64,000 nt of DNA from JAWCNN01 sp038848005 (GCA_038848005.1 JAWCNZ010000005.1:1-64000), one strand, 5' to 3'; shown: positions 45,052-54,723, numbered from the stretch's first letter. Numbers and translations: made by a program. Notes: a model not told the origin generated them from the letters alone.

Positions 45052-45116
45052 CTATACCTAGTGTGGACGAGGTTACTTCATAATTTATAAAGGTTTACAA
45101 ATACAACAAGGTATAG
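45052..45116. promoter_or_regulatory. Divergent promoter with symmetric inverted arms
   Basis: The exact 8-base arms ctatacct (45052-45059) and aggtatag (45109-45116) lie symmetrically around an AT-rich stretch (taatttataaag, 45081-45092) that reads as a TATA box both ways. Each arm falls near the expected transcription start of one gene. This suggests binding by the HxlR regulator. Confidence 0.5.
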
Positions 45117-45132
45117 AAAATATATCTGTGAA

Positions 45133-46500
45133 GTGAGAAGTTTGCGGTTTGACGTGGTTGTTGTTGGAGCTGGAACAGGCGGATGCCTAGCGGCGAAAAC
45201 CTTGGCTGAAGCGGGTTTAAAAGTTTGTTTGGTTGAGCGGAAACCAAGCGAAGAAATTGGCGAAAAAATCTGCGGGGACGCCCTTGGGGAACACCACCTA
45301 AAAAATGTTGGTTTGGAAAAACCGCAGGGCGGCGAATTCGAAAAGAGGATTGGGGGCATAAAGATTTATTCGCCGGATTTGGAAACTGTTTTCACTGTGG
45401 AGCATGAGGATTTTGTTGGTTACACGTTGAATAGACGGCTTTTTGGTCAGTGGCTGTTAAAGAAAGCATTAGATAAAGGCGCTGTTCTTTTAGATTCAAC
45501 GCAGTGCCTAGAGCCAATTGTTGAAAAAGGTTTTGTAACTGGCGTTTTTGCTAAGAACATTAAAAATGGCGAGAATATCCGTTTGGACGCCAGCGTTGTC
45601 GTGGACGCCAGCGGTTTCGTAGCTGTTATTAGAAGGAAGCTTCCGAAGGAAATGGGAATAGAAAACACAATTGCAAACGAGGACGTTGAAGCCTGTTATA
45701 GGGAGATAAGACAAATTAAAAGGGAAAATGCCGATGCGGAATACTGCGAAATTTATTTGAACCAAAAGGTAACGCCTGGAGGCTACACTTGGATTTTCCC
45801 GAAAGGCGAAGGCAAAGTTAACGTTGGTTTAGGCGTTTGTATGCGGGGCGAATTTCCAAACCCGAAAAGTCAACTTTACAGTTATGTGTTGACAAAACCG
45901 CTTTTTGAGGGCTCTCGGCTTCTAGATGGCGGAGCTTGGTATGACCCTACACGCAAGCCGTTGAGCAACATGGTTGGAAACGGCGTCGCCATAATAGGCG
46001 ATGCTGCTTGCCTCGTAAACCCAATCCACGGCGGCGGCATAGGACCATCCATGCTAAGCGGTTATTTAGTTGGAAAAACAATAGTTGAGGCTTTGGAAAA
46101 GGGCGACGTAAGCAAAAAAGCGTTGTGGCATTACAATTGTAGGTATATGGCTATGTACGGAACGAAACAGGCGGGATTGGACGTTTTTCGCATGTTGCTT
46201 TTAACTTGCCGAGACGAAGACTTGAATTACGGAATGAAATATAAATTGTTGGTGGAGGAAGACGTTTTAAAAGCTGGTTTAGGCGAGGATTTCCACCTAA
46301 AAATAACGGAAACAGCCAAACGTGTTTTCAGAGGGTTAAAGCGGCTGCGTTTCGTTAATAGGCTTAGGCTTGCAGTTAACCTCATGAAACAAGTTAAAGC
46401 CCACTATAGGAATTATCCTGAAACGCCGGAGGGCTTCGCAGAATGGCAAACGAAAACAGAGGTTTTGTTTGAAACTGCAAGGGCGAAACTTATGGATTAG
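45133..46500 (+). CDS. Geranylgeranyl reductase family flavoprotein
   Basis: This is an FAD enzyme of 455 residues that saturates the isoprenoid chains of archaeal lipids or related prenyl compounds. The Rossmann motif is VVVVGAGTGGCLAAKTLAEAG, and the second FAD motif is GVAIIGDAACLVNPIHGGGIG. The conserved GEKICGDAL (catalytic Cys region of digeranylgeranylglycerophospholipid reductases) and YxWxFP (GYTWIFPKG) are present. The start GTG 45133 is tentative; TTG 45142 is also possible. The gene is divergent from the HxlR regulator and followed after 11 bases by a Dph6-like gene. Confidence 0.9.
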   Translation: MRSLRFDVVVVGAGTGGCLAAKTLAEAGLKVCLVERKPSEEIGEKICGDALGEHHLKNVGLEKPQGGEFEKRIGGIKIYSPDLETVFTVEHEDFVGYTLNRRLFGQWLLKKALDKGAVLLDSTQCLEPIVEKGFVTGVFAKNIKNGENIRLDASVVVDASGFVAVIRRKLPKEMGIENTIANEDVEACYREIRQIKRENADAEYCEIYLNQKVTPGGYTWIFPKGEGKVNVGLGVCMRGEFPNPKSQLYSYVLTKPLFEGSRLLDGGAWYDPTRKPLSNMVGNGVAIIGDAACLVNPIHGGGIGPSMLSGYLVGKTIVEALEKGDVSKKALWHYNCRYMAMYGTKQAGLDVFRMLLLTCRDEDLNYGMKYKLLVEEDVLKAGLGEDFHLKITETAKRVFRGLKRLRFVNRLRLAVNLMKQVKAHYRNYPETPEGFAEWQTKTEVLFETARAKLMD

Positions 46501-46511
46501 TTGGCTTTACC

Positions 46512-47192
46512 ATGCGTGTTGCAGTTTTAGCCACAGGTGGAAAAGACTCTACACTAGCGCTTCAAAAGGCTTTAAGCGAAGGCTACGAAGTAAAATGCCT
46601 AGTGAGCATGATTCCCTTGAGGGAGGACAGCTGGATGTTCCATTACCCAAACATTCGTTTGGTGGATTTGTTTGCGGAAGCCGTGGAAATTCCGCTTGTG
46701 AAAGCCGAGACAGCGGGAGTTAAAGAAAGCGAAGTTGAAGATTTGAAGCGATTGGTTGAGGGGCTTGACGTTGAAGCGCTGGTTTCAGGTGCGATAGCCT
46801 CAAACTACCAAAAAACAAGGGTTGAAAACGTCTGCAGGCGGTTGGGGCTTAAATGCTTAACGCCGCTTTGGCACAAAAACCCAATGGAAATTTTATGGGA
46901 AACTGTGAACTTGAAATTCAACGTTGTAATTACTGGTGTTTACGCTTATGGTTTCAGTGCGGATTGGCTTGGAAGAAAAATTGACGGAGAAACCATAAAG
47001 GCGCTTGTGGAGTTGAATGAGCGGTATGGCGTTTCAGTTGTCGGCGAAGGCGGAGAATACGAAACCCTCGTGGTTGATGCGCCCTTCTTTAAAAAGAGGA
47101 TAAGGATTCTGGAAACGGAAAAAGTTTGGAAAAACCAGAGCGGTTACCTCTTGATTAAAAAGGCGAAACTTGAAGGCAAGCGTTCCCGATAG
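46512..47192 (+). CDS. dph6: Diphthine-ammonia ligase (Dph6-like ATP pyrophosphatase)
   Basis: The 226-residue protein starts with the PP-loop variant ATGGKDSTLAL and has the Dph6 family blocks MFHYPN, VSGAIASNYQKTRVE, CLTPLWHKNPMEIL and VGEGGEYETLVVDAPFFKKRI. Dph6 completes diphthamide on elongation factor 2 by amidating diphthine. It is the single-domain archaeal form. Its start lies 11 bases after the reductase stop, so cotranscription is likely, though the two pathways are unrelated. Confidence 0.9.
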   Translation: MRVAVLATGGKDSTLALQKALSEGYEVKCLVSMIPLREDSWMFHYPNIRLVDLFAEAVEIPLVKAETAGVKESEVEDLKRLVEGLDVEALVSGAIASNYQKTRVENVCRRLGLKCLTPLWHKNPMEILWETVNLKFNVVITGVYAYGFSADWLGRKIDGETIKALVELNERYGVSVVGEGGEYETLVVDAPFFKKRIRILETEKVWKNQSGYLLIKKAKLEGKRSR

Positions 47193-47285
47193 TTTAAATG
47201 TCGTCGTCGAAATTTCGGAGAAAACGACATTTGAAAGCGTGAACTTTATAGTTTCCAAAACACACGCTATTATATTGGGAAGTTT

Positions 47286-48533
47286 ATGGTTGAAGAAAAA
47301 GAAATAATAAAATTTCTCAAAACCCACGAAAACAAGGCTTCACTAAACGAAATCGCAGAGGGACTCAACATACCAAAATATGGACCAAACTCGGCTTACG
47401 CCATCCTTCAAACGCTGAAAACAAAGGGCGTTGTGGAACGCCGAGGTGAACTTTGGGCGTTAACCGAAGAAGCGAAAATTGTGGAAACGCCCACGTCAGC
47501 CCCGGCGCAACTGAAAACAGAAGCAGCTGTTCCAGACGTGGAAACGCTCATGAAAGCCGTGGCAAAAACCCTTGCAGAGGCAATGAAAGGCGCGCAGGCT
47601 CCGCCAGACGAGTGGGAACTTGCGGCGAAACCGATGACAACGAAAATTGAAAGGAAAGAGGATAGGCTAAGCGTTTTTGTTTTGAAGCCCGACGAAGCGC
47701 CGGAAGCCAAAAAGCCGCTGATAGGATTTCCAACAGGAACCTACATAGACAACCTATTCCTAACACCCGAAGGGAAACCCCTAAACGGACTGCCAATATG
47801 TGGACAATTTGCAATAACTGGTTTGCCCGGCGCTGGAAAATCCATTCTCGTTGAGGAAATAGCCGTTAGGGTTGCGGCTTCTGGAAGAAAAGTTTTGTAT
47901 GTAACGGCTGAGGACACGTGGAAAAGCGCGACTCCACGCTTTGACCTTCAATCCCGCCTAAAACAGAAAGCCGAAATTTTAGGTTTAGACTGGAATAGGA
48001 TACGCGAGAACCTTTTTGTGCTTGACACTGTGGCTTTTCCGGAGCTCCGCGACTGGAACACGTTTGCGGAAACGTACAGGTACGTTGCCGAAAAAGAAAA
48101 GGTGGAGCTTGTTATAATTGATTCTGTAACGGTGCTGGAAGCCTATCGAGGCGCATTGAAATATCGTGTTATGGAGTTAGCCCGTTACAACCAAGTCCAC
48201 GGCGTAACGGCGCTTTACGTTAACCAGCGAAGCTCAGAGGTTTGGGACAGCTACGACATGGCTGGAGGCATAGGCTTAGCCCACAACCTAGACGGAACAA
48301 TAATAGTGGATTACGGACGCGTTTACTGGCAGGACCAACAGGTGGATTTAGCCGCGGAAAGAGGCGAATTCGTGCGCATATCAAGGGTTTTAGATTGTAG
48401 AATTTGTAATTTTGAAAGGAGAAGGATAAGGGTTGACATAACGCCAGAAGGCTTTTTAAGGGCTGTGGAACCCATACCGAAAACTGCACAACCAAAAATA
48501 ATAACAGAGAAAAACGAAAATGTCGCTGGTTAA
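47286..48533 (+). CDS. KaiC/RadA-type ATPase with N-terminal winged helix
   Basis: In 415 residues, the first 65 form a winged helix (IIKFLKTHENKASLNEIAEGLNIP ... VVERRGELWALTEEA). A variable linker follows. Then comes a RecA-superfamily ATPase with Walker A GLPGAGKS (about residues 178-186) and Walker B VELVIIDSVTV. GvpD and archaeal KaiC-like proteins share this core. It lacks the KaiC phosphorylation-site pattern and is a single ATPase domain. The last 14 bases overlap the DNA ligase gene, so a DNA-related role is suggested, unproven. Confidence 0.85.
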   Translation: MVEEKEIIKFLKTHENKASLNEIAEGLNIPKYGPNSAYAILQTLKTKGVVERRGELWALTEEAKIVETPTSAPAQLKTEAAVPDVETLMKAVAKTLAEAMKGAQAPPDEWELAAKPMTTKIERKEDRLSVFVLKPDEAPEAKKPLIGFPTGTYIDNLFLTPEGKPLNGLPICGQFAITGLPGAGKSILVEEIAVRVAASGRKVLYVTAEDTWKSATPRFDLQSRLKQKAEILGLDWNRIRENLFVLDTVAFPELRDWNTFAETYRYVAEKEKVELVIIDSVTVLEAYRGALKYRVMELARYNQVHGVTALYVNQRSSEVWDSYDMAGGIGLAHNLDGTIIVDYGRVYWQDQQVDLAAERGEFVRISRVLDCRICNFERRRIRVDITPEGFLRAVEPIPKTAQPKIITEKNENVAG

Positions 48534-50316
48534 ACCGCCGTCGTTTGAAGAATTAACCAAAACATACGGCTCAGAAGAAAAGGCGGTGCTACGCCTAATC
48601 GAAACGGGCTTCTCACCTGAACAAATAGAGTGGAGAACGGGCGTACCATACTATCGCATAAGGCTTTACATGGAAGGCGTAAAACCAAACATAAAAACGC
48701 CGTTCACGAAAATAGTTGAGGTTTACGAGCGCCTAGCAATTTTACGTGGAAAAAAGGGCAAAGAAACAGAACTCGCCAAATTCTTCCAAAACCAAGATTT
48801 ACCCTTGGGAATTAAAGCCCGCTTTGCACTTGGAATTTTAACAGAAGAAAACTTGAAGGTCGGTCCGGGACTAATTGAAAAATGCATAAGCCACGCAACG
48901 GGAACAGCTTTAAGCGAAGTTAGAAAACTACTAATTGATTATGGAGAACACGGCGAAGTTGCTTACCTGCTTGGAAAACCAGCGGATCCACAGTTAACCG
49001 TCGGAGAAGTTTACGAGGCGGTTAGGCTTCTGCCAAAACTTAAAAAGGTTTTGGAACGTGAACTCCACATTTCAAGCCTTCTGCGGATAAGCACGCCGAC
49101 AGAAGCCAAATACATCGTTAGGCTTTTGCTTGGAGATTTAAAGCTTGGCTATTACGTCAGCGCGGTTGTCAGAGCCGTGGCAAAAGCCTATGGAGTACCG
49201 CCTGAACTAATCGAAAAGGCCGGCGCAATACTTGGTTTGCCAGAAGCCCTCACGTTGGCGTCGGAAGGCGCACTCAAAATTTCAGAGGTTAAAATGCGTC
49301 CCGGACAATTCATTAAGCCCCAACTTGCCCATCTTTACGAGCCGGACAAAGTTGTTTATCCAGCCAGAGCTGAATACAAGCTTGACGGAAGCCGACTGCA
49401 AATTCACAAGTGGGGCGCAAAAGTTTGGCTTTACTCCAGAAGAGGAATAGAAAAATCTCAGACACTGCCGGAAATCGTGCAAACCGCCGAAAAATTCAAC
49501 GCTCATAGCTGCATCGTCGACGGTGAAGTTTTAGCTGTAGACCAGTTTGGAAATCCATTGCCCTTTCAGTTTTTGCTTGAAAGAACCGTTCCGAAGGAGC
49601 TTACACCGGAAGAGCTGGAAAAACGCAAGGGCAAAGTTGGCGTTACGTTTAAGGCTTTTGACATACTTTTCCTAAACGGTCGAGAACTTGTTGGTTTGCC
49701 GCTTTCGGCTAGGCGAAATTACCTTTTAAGCGTTGTTCCAGCCGAAAACGTCGTTGAAGGCGTGGACTGCCAAAACGAAGTTGAACTTATGCGTTTTTAC
49801 GAGGAAGCCTTAAACAAAAAGTTTGAGGGAATAATCGTCAAAAACTTGAATTCGCCATACGAAATTGGACAGCGCACCTACACGTGGCTTAAGCTAAAGC
49901 CCGAACGCGACACAATAGACTGCACAATAGTAAAAGCCCTATACGGAAAAGGCAAAAGAGCAGGTTTATACTCCTCCTTCCTTTTGGCGGTTAGGGACCC
50001 AACGGAAAAAAGGCTTTACACAATTGGAAAAGTTTCAAACTTGCCAGAGGAAACCATGGATGCCCTTGCCACAATAATTGAAAACAACAGGAAAAGCGAA
50101 GATGTGGAAGGCGTATTTGTAAAGCCAACATTGGTTGTGGAAGTTACATACCAAGAAATTCAAGAAACAGACGAGTACACAAGCGGTTACGCTTTAAGAG
50201 TGCCAAAAATAGTGAGGTTCAGAACGGACAAAACAATAAACGAAATAGACAGCACAGAAAAACTGAAGAGGCTTTACGAGTTGCAGTATGAACGCTATCC
50301 AACACAGACAATTTAG
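48520..50316 (+). CDS. lig: ATP-dependent DNA ligase with N-terminal helix-turn-helix
   Basis: The 598-residue protein is a standard archaeal replicative ligase. The DNA-binding domain is at about 60-250, the nucleotidyl motif EYKLDGSR places the AMP-accepting Lys at 287, EGIIVKN is motif IV, and WLKLKPERD is motif V. The OB domain ends the protein. The first 55 residues are additional: SPEQIEWRTGVPYYRIRLYM (32-51) looks like a helix-turn-helix. ATG 48520 is inside the end of the KaiC-like gene. There is no obvious internal start that would remove the extension. Confidence 0.95.
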   Translation: MSLVKPPSFEELTKTYGSEEKAVLRLIETGFSPEQIEWRTGVPYYRIRLYMEGVKPNIKTPFTKIVEVYERLAILRGKKGKETELAKFFQNQDLPLGIKARFALGILTEENLKVGPGLIEKCISHATGTALSEVRKLLIDYGEHGEVAYLLGKPADPQLTVGEVYEAVRLLPKLKKVLERELHISSLLRISTPTEAKYIVRLLLGDLKLGYYVSAVVRAVAKAYGVPPELIEKAGAILGLPEALTLASEGALKISEVKMRPGQFIKPQLAHLYEPDKVVYPARAEYKLDGSRLQIHKWGAKVWLYSRRGIEKSQTLPEIVQTAEKFNAHSCIVDGEVLAVDQFGNPLPFQFLLERTVPKELTPEELEKRKGKVGVTFKAFDILFLNGRELVGLPLSARRNYLLSVVPAENVVEGVDCQNEVELMRFYEEALNKKFEGIIVKNLNSPYEIGQRTYTWLKLKPERDTIDCTIVKALYGKGKRAGLYSSFLLAVRDPTEKRLYTIGKVSNLPEETMDALATIIENNRKSEDVEGVFVKPTLVVEVTYQEIQETDEYTSGYALRVPKIVRFRTDKTINEIDSTEKLKRLYELQYERYPTQTI

Positions 50317-50326
50317 CCAAAAACGC

Positions 50327-50848
50327 CTAAAACCTTCTTACGCCAAAAAATGAAGCGTACGGCTGGAGAAAGCCCATGTCCGCCGTGGTTTTAAGCTGTT
50401 GACCGCGCTTTCCCAAAGCGATTTCCACAAACTCTTTTAGGGTTTGGTTGGCGAACTCCCAAGTTGGCGTTCCAAACTGCAAACCATTACACGCAGAATC
50501 AGCATAAACGTAAAATTTGCTTTCGCCATAACAGTATTCGGCTTCACGTGCATAACCAAATTTCGGCTTGCCGAGAACCTTGAAAGGCCAAAGCTTACAA
50601 GCTTTTGGCTTCATGTGCTGCAACCCGCATAAGTGCATGTTTGAAAGGCGATGTAAGAAAACGCATGAGCCGTCGCTGTTCTTTTTAAGGTAAAGCTTAT
50701 CCAAACCAGAAACCGTTTTCTCCACGCCATAGTTTTTAACAATTGTCAACCATTCTGGAAAAGTTAAAACAACAACGTAAGCTTTACAACATACGCCGCA
50801 TGCGGTGCATTTCCAGTCTGCAATGTACCGCCACGGAACAAACAACAT
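50327..50848 (-). CDS. YkgJ-type cysteine cluster protein
   Basis: This 173-residue protein has the YkgJ family pattern: C-x2-CGxCC near the N-terminus (WKCTACGVCCKAY), a Cys in GSCVFL, LCGLQHMKPKACKLWPF in the middle, and a final Cys region (AEYCYGE). These cysteines bind a metal or iron-sulfur cluster. Biochemical roles of the family are poorly defined. The gene converges with DNA ligase, 10 bases apart, and lies 39 bases after the methyltransferase gene on the same strand. Confidence 0.85.
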   Translation of the reverse strand: MLFVPWRYIADWKCTACGVCCKAYVVVLTFPEWLTIVKNYGVEKTVSGLDKLYLKKNSDGSCVFLHRLSNMHLCGLQHMKPKACKLWPFKVLGKPKFGYAREAEYCYGESKFYVYADSACNGLQFGTPTWEFANQTLKEFVEIALGKRGQQLKTTADMGFLQPYASFFGVRRF

Positions 50849-50887
50849 TTCACATCAAAATTTTAGGAACAGCCTTTTCTTAAAAAT

Positions 50888-51361
50888 CTATTTCCTATAC
50901 AGATAAATCGTGTGGGAAGGATACCCTAAACTTGGGTTTTCACAGAAATTCACAACTTTAACTGGTTTCCACCCCACAATTTCATAATCATGCGAAACAA
51001 CGCGCACTCCGGGCTTAAGTTCAGCTTCAAGTTTAGGCTTAATCTTTTCGTTTGCGCTTGTAGTCAAATACAAGAAAACAACGTCGGCGGAGTTCAAATC
51101 CACATTAAACATGTCATCGTTAACTATGGTTACTCTGTCCTGCAAACCCTGCTCGTAAACTGCGCTTAAAGCCTTTTTCACAAGGTCTTCCCGTAGTTCA
51201 ACGCCTATGGCTCTTGCGCCGAAATCTTTTGCAGCCATTATGACGGTTCTGCCGTCTCCAGCGCCTAAATCAAAGAAAACTTCTCGGGGTTTTAATTCAG
51301 CCAAAATAAGCATTTGACGAATAACTTGCGGTGGACTTGGAACATACGGCGCCACATACAT
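50888..51361 (-). CDS. SAM-dependent methyltransferase, small
   Basis: The 157-residue product is a minimal Rossmann methyltransferase. Motif I is FFDLGAGDGRTVI, preceded by the VPSPPQVIRQML helix that resembles DOT1-like folds. An acidic residue after the second strand (IGVELREDL) holds the SAM ribose, and the NDDMFNVDL block is motif III. The substrate may be protein, tRNA or small molecule; its short length argues against rRNA enzymes with extra domains. A beta hairpin near the C-terminus ends in YLYRK. Start ATG 51361. Confidence 0.85.
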   Translation of the reverse strand: MYVAPYVPSPPQVIRQMLILAELKPREVFFDLGAGDGRTVIMAAKDFGARAIGVELREDLVKKALSAVYEQGLQDRVTIVNDDMFNVDLNSADVVFLYLTTSANEKIKPKLEAELKPGVRVVSHDYEIVGWKPVKVVNFCENPSLGYPSHTIYLYRK

Positions 51362-51436
51362 TTCAAACGCCCCGCACAGTTTGGCTGGTTCTGGTTTAAA
51401 TCCAATTACGGCTACTCATTTAAAGATTTTCCGCAT

Positions 51437-51763
51437 TTAAGCAACATAAGTCGCCTTTTTAGGTGTCGGCCTTCTAGATTCTCCACATTTCATGCAACTT
51501 TGAGCGCACAATTCCAGATACTTTACCTCATCGCCAGAGCCTATGCTTTCAGCAGCCTTACGGCACAGCTCACTTGCATCTCGGCACTCACGCTCTTGAC
51601 AAAGTTTTGATATGAAAAGGCAAGCTTCCTGAACATCTTTAGGCTCTAACACAGCCCTATTCGTACGGATGAGTAGGCAAAGTTCCCTAGCCAAAACACA
51701 TGTTTGAATGTACTTGAACCTTTCAAGAACCTCTTCCCGCAGTCTTTTTCGGCTTACTTCCAA
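51437..51763 (-). CDS. Cysteine-rich four-helix protein
   Basis: This 108-residue, almost entirely helical protein has nine cysteines spaced mostly as C-x3-C or C-x6-C (TCVLARELC, ACLFISKLC, LCAQSCMKCG). That resembles small four-helix-bundle copper-storage or DUF326-type proteins, in which cysteines line the bundle core; the match is by pattern only. A TTG start at 51763 is assumed; no in-frame ATG is close. It stands between the methyltransferase and lhr genes on the same strand. Confidence 0.55.
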   Translation of the reverse strand: MEVSRKRLREEVLERFKYIQTCVLARELCLLIRTNRAVLEPKDVQEACLFISKLCQERECRDASELCRKAAESIGSGDEVKYLELCAQSCMKCGESRRPTPKKATYVA

Positions 51764-51846
51764 ACTGTCATTCTCCTAGTAACGGCAAACGTTACTCACG
51801 CAGAAGTAAGCAAGCTTTCATTTAAAAGTTGTTGTAAGTCGCAACG

Positions 51847-54723
51847 TCACCAGAACCTTTTAGTGAGCGCTTTGCGTTCAGCTTCGAGGACAAGCTCATA
51901 AAACCTTTCATTAAGTCCTTCCTCCTCTTCAAGAATTTCCTTAACGTCTGATGGCTGAACCTTTTTGGCACACAACGCAACAACAGCAGCCTTTCCATGC
52001 TTCGCTATTAACTGTGCTGTTTGTAATGCTTGCCTATGGAGTTTTTCCTCGCTTTTTGTAAGTTTTTCGCCCTTCTTCTCTATGAGGGGAAGCGCTTTTT
52101 CCTCTTCAACCTTCAAAAGCCCAATGGCGTGTGAGCCACACCTTGGACATTTCGGTTTGTCCGGCAAATCTTTTACACGTATCATCTCCATGTAACCCCA
52201 ACAGTTTGTACACACGAAATTGCATGTTTCGTTAAGCAGCCTAGCCTTCACAGACTCTACAAGCACGGCGCGCATCCTTTCGGGAGGAATCAAATCCGTT
52301 TTCATGCTGACACGTTCAATGCCGACGCGGGCGACAGGCGTTGCAGTTCCGCCAGTTTCAACCTTTTGCAACTGAATTTCGCCGCTTCGAATTTTATCCA
52401 AAACATAAACAAGCCTTTCCACATCCAAATCCTTAGTGAAAACTTCTTTGAGAGCTTCCTCAAAAATGGGCGTATCCTCAAAACTTTTAATCAGTTTTTG
52501 AAGGCTCACGTTGCTGAAGTCAGCCCATTTCTGCAAAGCTCCAAAACGCCTTGCCACGTGAATCATTCTCCTCTTGAAAAGTCCAGTTTTCACGGTTGCC
52601 CTTGTCAAAGTGTCCCTTACGGTTTGATCCGACATCGCACAAATCTCATTGAATAAGGCGAGTATTTGGTCTGCGCTTACGGCGCCCATGGTCTGCACAA
52701 AAATGCGGTATGGATCGTGTTGAACGACGACGCTGTACCCAATTTTTTCGGATAGGAGTTGCCCAACCAGTTGGGCTAGGGCTCTGTTCGTAAGCGAACC
52801 GAAGTTGGCGTGGATTATCACGAACTCCTCCCAATCTTCGACTATTATTCGCTTATCCGTCGGCACTGGAAGCCCAGCGCTTATTTGCTCTATGGTTTCA
52901 GCTAAAGCACGTAGAAGGGTATCCCTATCAGCGGGATACTCTTCGCCTAGCTTGGCGGCTATTTCCTCTGGAGAACAGCCACTATGCATTTGCTCTTCAA
53001 CAAAACCTCTGATTGCGCCGACTTCCTGCGCCACTTCAAAAGGCACGGGAATTTCCTCGCCTATCCAGCTTGGTATAGCCCCAGTTGGATCGTCAACTGG
53101 TTTAACATACACTTTCTCCTCTGAAACATGGAGAATCCGCCAGGGGCTTCCCCTAATAATGAATTTTATTCCAGGCTTGCCATACTCTGCCATAAAAGCC
53201 TCGTCCAAAACTCCTATGGCGGAATCAGACGAGTCATCAACAACTAAAAACTGTTTTTCTTCGGGTATCATAGACAAATTGTCAAAGTAATATTCGAAAA
53301 GGGCTTTTGTTCGCTTAGGCTTTAAAACAACTTTGTCCTCAAAGGAAACCCAAGCCAAACGTGGAAAACGCTGATGCATATACCTAAGGATTTTTTCAAT
53401 GTCTTTTAGGGTTAAATCCTTGTATGGATAAGCGTTTCGGAAAATTTCCAGAATTTCGTTGAACTCAAGTCGCTTATTCTTTAGCAGTAAACCAGCTATT
53501 TGATGGGCTAAAACATCGTAGGGCTTATGTGGAATTTCAACGGGCTCCAAATCCTCTTTTAAGGCTTTTTGGGCTATGGCTAAAGCCTCCAAAGTGTCGT
53601 CGGAATCCATCGCAACAACAACGCCTTCGGCTATGTGTCCAACCCTGTGCCCGCTTCTGCCAACACGCTGAATAAGACGGGTAACCTGCCGCGGACTCAT
53701 ATACTGGATTACTAGGTCGATCCTGCCGACATCTATGCCCAACTCGAGACTGCTTGTGCAAACAAGCCCCTTCAACTCGCCGTTTTTCAAGCCTCTTTCA
53801 GCGGCTATGCGCGAGGGCTTCGCAAGCGAGCCGTGATGGATTGAAACTGGAAAGTCTATGTCCCAAACCTTGAACCTGCTCGCCAAAACCTCAGATATAG
53901 CGCGGGTGTTCGTGAACAAAAGCACAGACCTATGCCCACTAATATAGTCACGGATTATCCTTAATCTAGCGGCAACTTCAGGATGCGTATAAAGTTTTTC
54001 TGCAAGCCTAAAATCTTCATCTGTTGGTTCTGGAAAAACAATTTTTAGCTGCATCATCCTCGCAACTGGAACACGGACAATTTCGACGTTTTTGCCATTG
54101 CCGACGAGAAAATGCGCCACTTTTTCGGGACTGCCAATAGTGGCGGATAAACCAATTATTTGAAAGTCTCTGCCAATCATCGCCCTAAGCCGTTCCAAAG
54201 CCAACGCAAGCTGGCTCCCACGTTTACTGTCAGCCATCTCGTGAACTTCGTCAATTATTACCCAACGCACTTGCTGCAGATGTTGACGCATAATCCAACC
54301 AGACAATATAGCCTGCAAGGTTTCAGGCGTTGTTATTAAAATGTCAGGCGGGCTTCTGGCTTGTCTTGTTCGCTCTCTTGTTTCGGTGTCGCCGTGCCTA
54401 ACAGCCAATTTAATGTCTAAATTGTTACACCACCACTCAAGCCTCTCCAACATATCACGGTTCAAAGCCCTTAAAGGAGTAATATATAAAACTTTAATGC
54501 CTGGCGTTCTTTGTTCCTGCAACAGCATACTTAAAACTGGTAGGAAAGCGGCTTCAGTTTTGCCCGTAGCCGTCGGCGAAATAAGCAGAACATTTTTGCC
54601 CTCAAGAATTTTTGGTATGGTTCTTTCTTGAGGTTCTGTAGGTTTAGAGAACCCCCGCTGCTCAACGAGCCTTCGAACGGGCTTAACAAGCATGTCAAAA
54701 GCATTTTGGGATGTGTCTTTCAA
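51847..54723 (-). CDS. lhr: Lhr-type superfamily 2 DNA helicase
   Basis: This 958-residue ATPase has Walker A SPTATGKTEAAF (near residue 50), DEVHE (motif II), SATIGSPE (motif III) and QRVGRSGHRVG (motif VI), with the Lhr-specific winged helix and DEAD/H associated domain after it. A zinc ribbon (VCTNCWGYMEM and KCPRCGSHAIG) is embedded near residues 835-875, which matches the archaeal Lhr C-terminus. Roles in DNA repair and recombination are known for archaeal Lhr. Start ATG 54723; it is divergent from the asparagine synthetase-like gene. Confidence 0.93.
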   Translation of the reverse strand: MKDTSQNAFDMLVKPVRRLVEQRGFSKPTEPQERTIPKILEGKNVLLISPTATGKTEAAFLPVLSMLLQEQRTPGIKVLYITPLRALNRDMLERLEWWCNNLDIKLAVRHGDTETRERTRQARSPPDILITTPETLQAILSGWIMRQHLQQVRWVIIDEVHEMADSKRGSQLALALERLRAMIGRDFQIIGLSATIGSPEKVAHFLVGNGKNVEIVRVPVARMMQLKIVFPEPTDEDFRLAEKLYTHPEVAARLRIIRDYISGHRSVLLFTNTRAISEVLASRFKVWDIDFPVSIHHGSLAKPSRIAAERGLKNGELKGLVCTSSLELGIDVGRIDLVIQYMSPRQVTRLIQRVGRSGHRVGHIAEGVVVAMDSDDTLEALAIAQKALKEDLEPVEIPHKPYDVLAHQIAGLLLKNKRLEFNEILEIFRNAYPYKDLTLKDIEKILRYMHQRFPRLAWVSFEDKVVLKPKRTKALFEYYFDNLSMIPEEKQFLVVDDSSDSAIGVLDEAFMAEYGKPGIKFIIRGSPWRILHVSEEKVYVKPVDDPTGAIPSWIGEEIPVPFEVAQEVGAIRGFVEEQMHSGCSPEEIAAKLGEEYPADRDTLLRALAETIEQISAGLPVPTDKRIIVEDWEEFVIIHANFGSLTNRALAQLVGQLLSEKIGYSVVVQHDPYRIFVQTMGAVSADQILALFNEICAMSDQTVRDTLTRATVKTGLFKRRMIHVARRFGALQKWADFSNVSLQKLIKSFEDTPIFEEALKEVFTKDLDVERLVYVLDKIRSGEIQLQKVETGGTATPVARVGIERVSMKTDLIPPERMRAVLVESVKARLLNETCNFVCTNCWGYMEMIRVKDLPDKPKCPRCGSHAIGLLKVEEEKALPLIEKKGEKLTKSEEKLHRQALQTAQLIAKHGKAAVVALCAKKVQPSDVKEILEEEEGLNERFYELVLEAERKALTKRFW

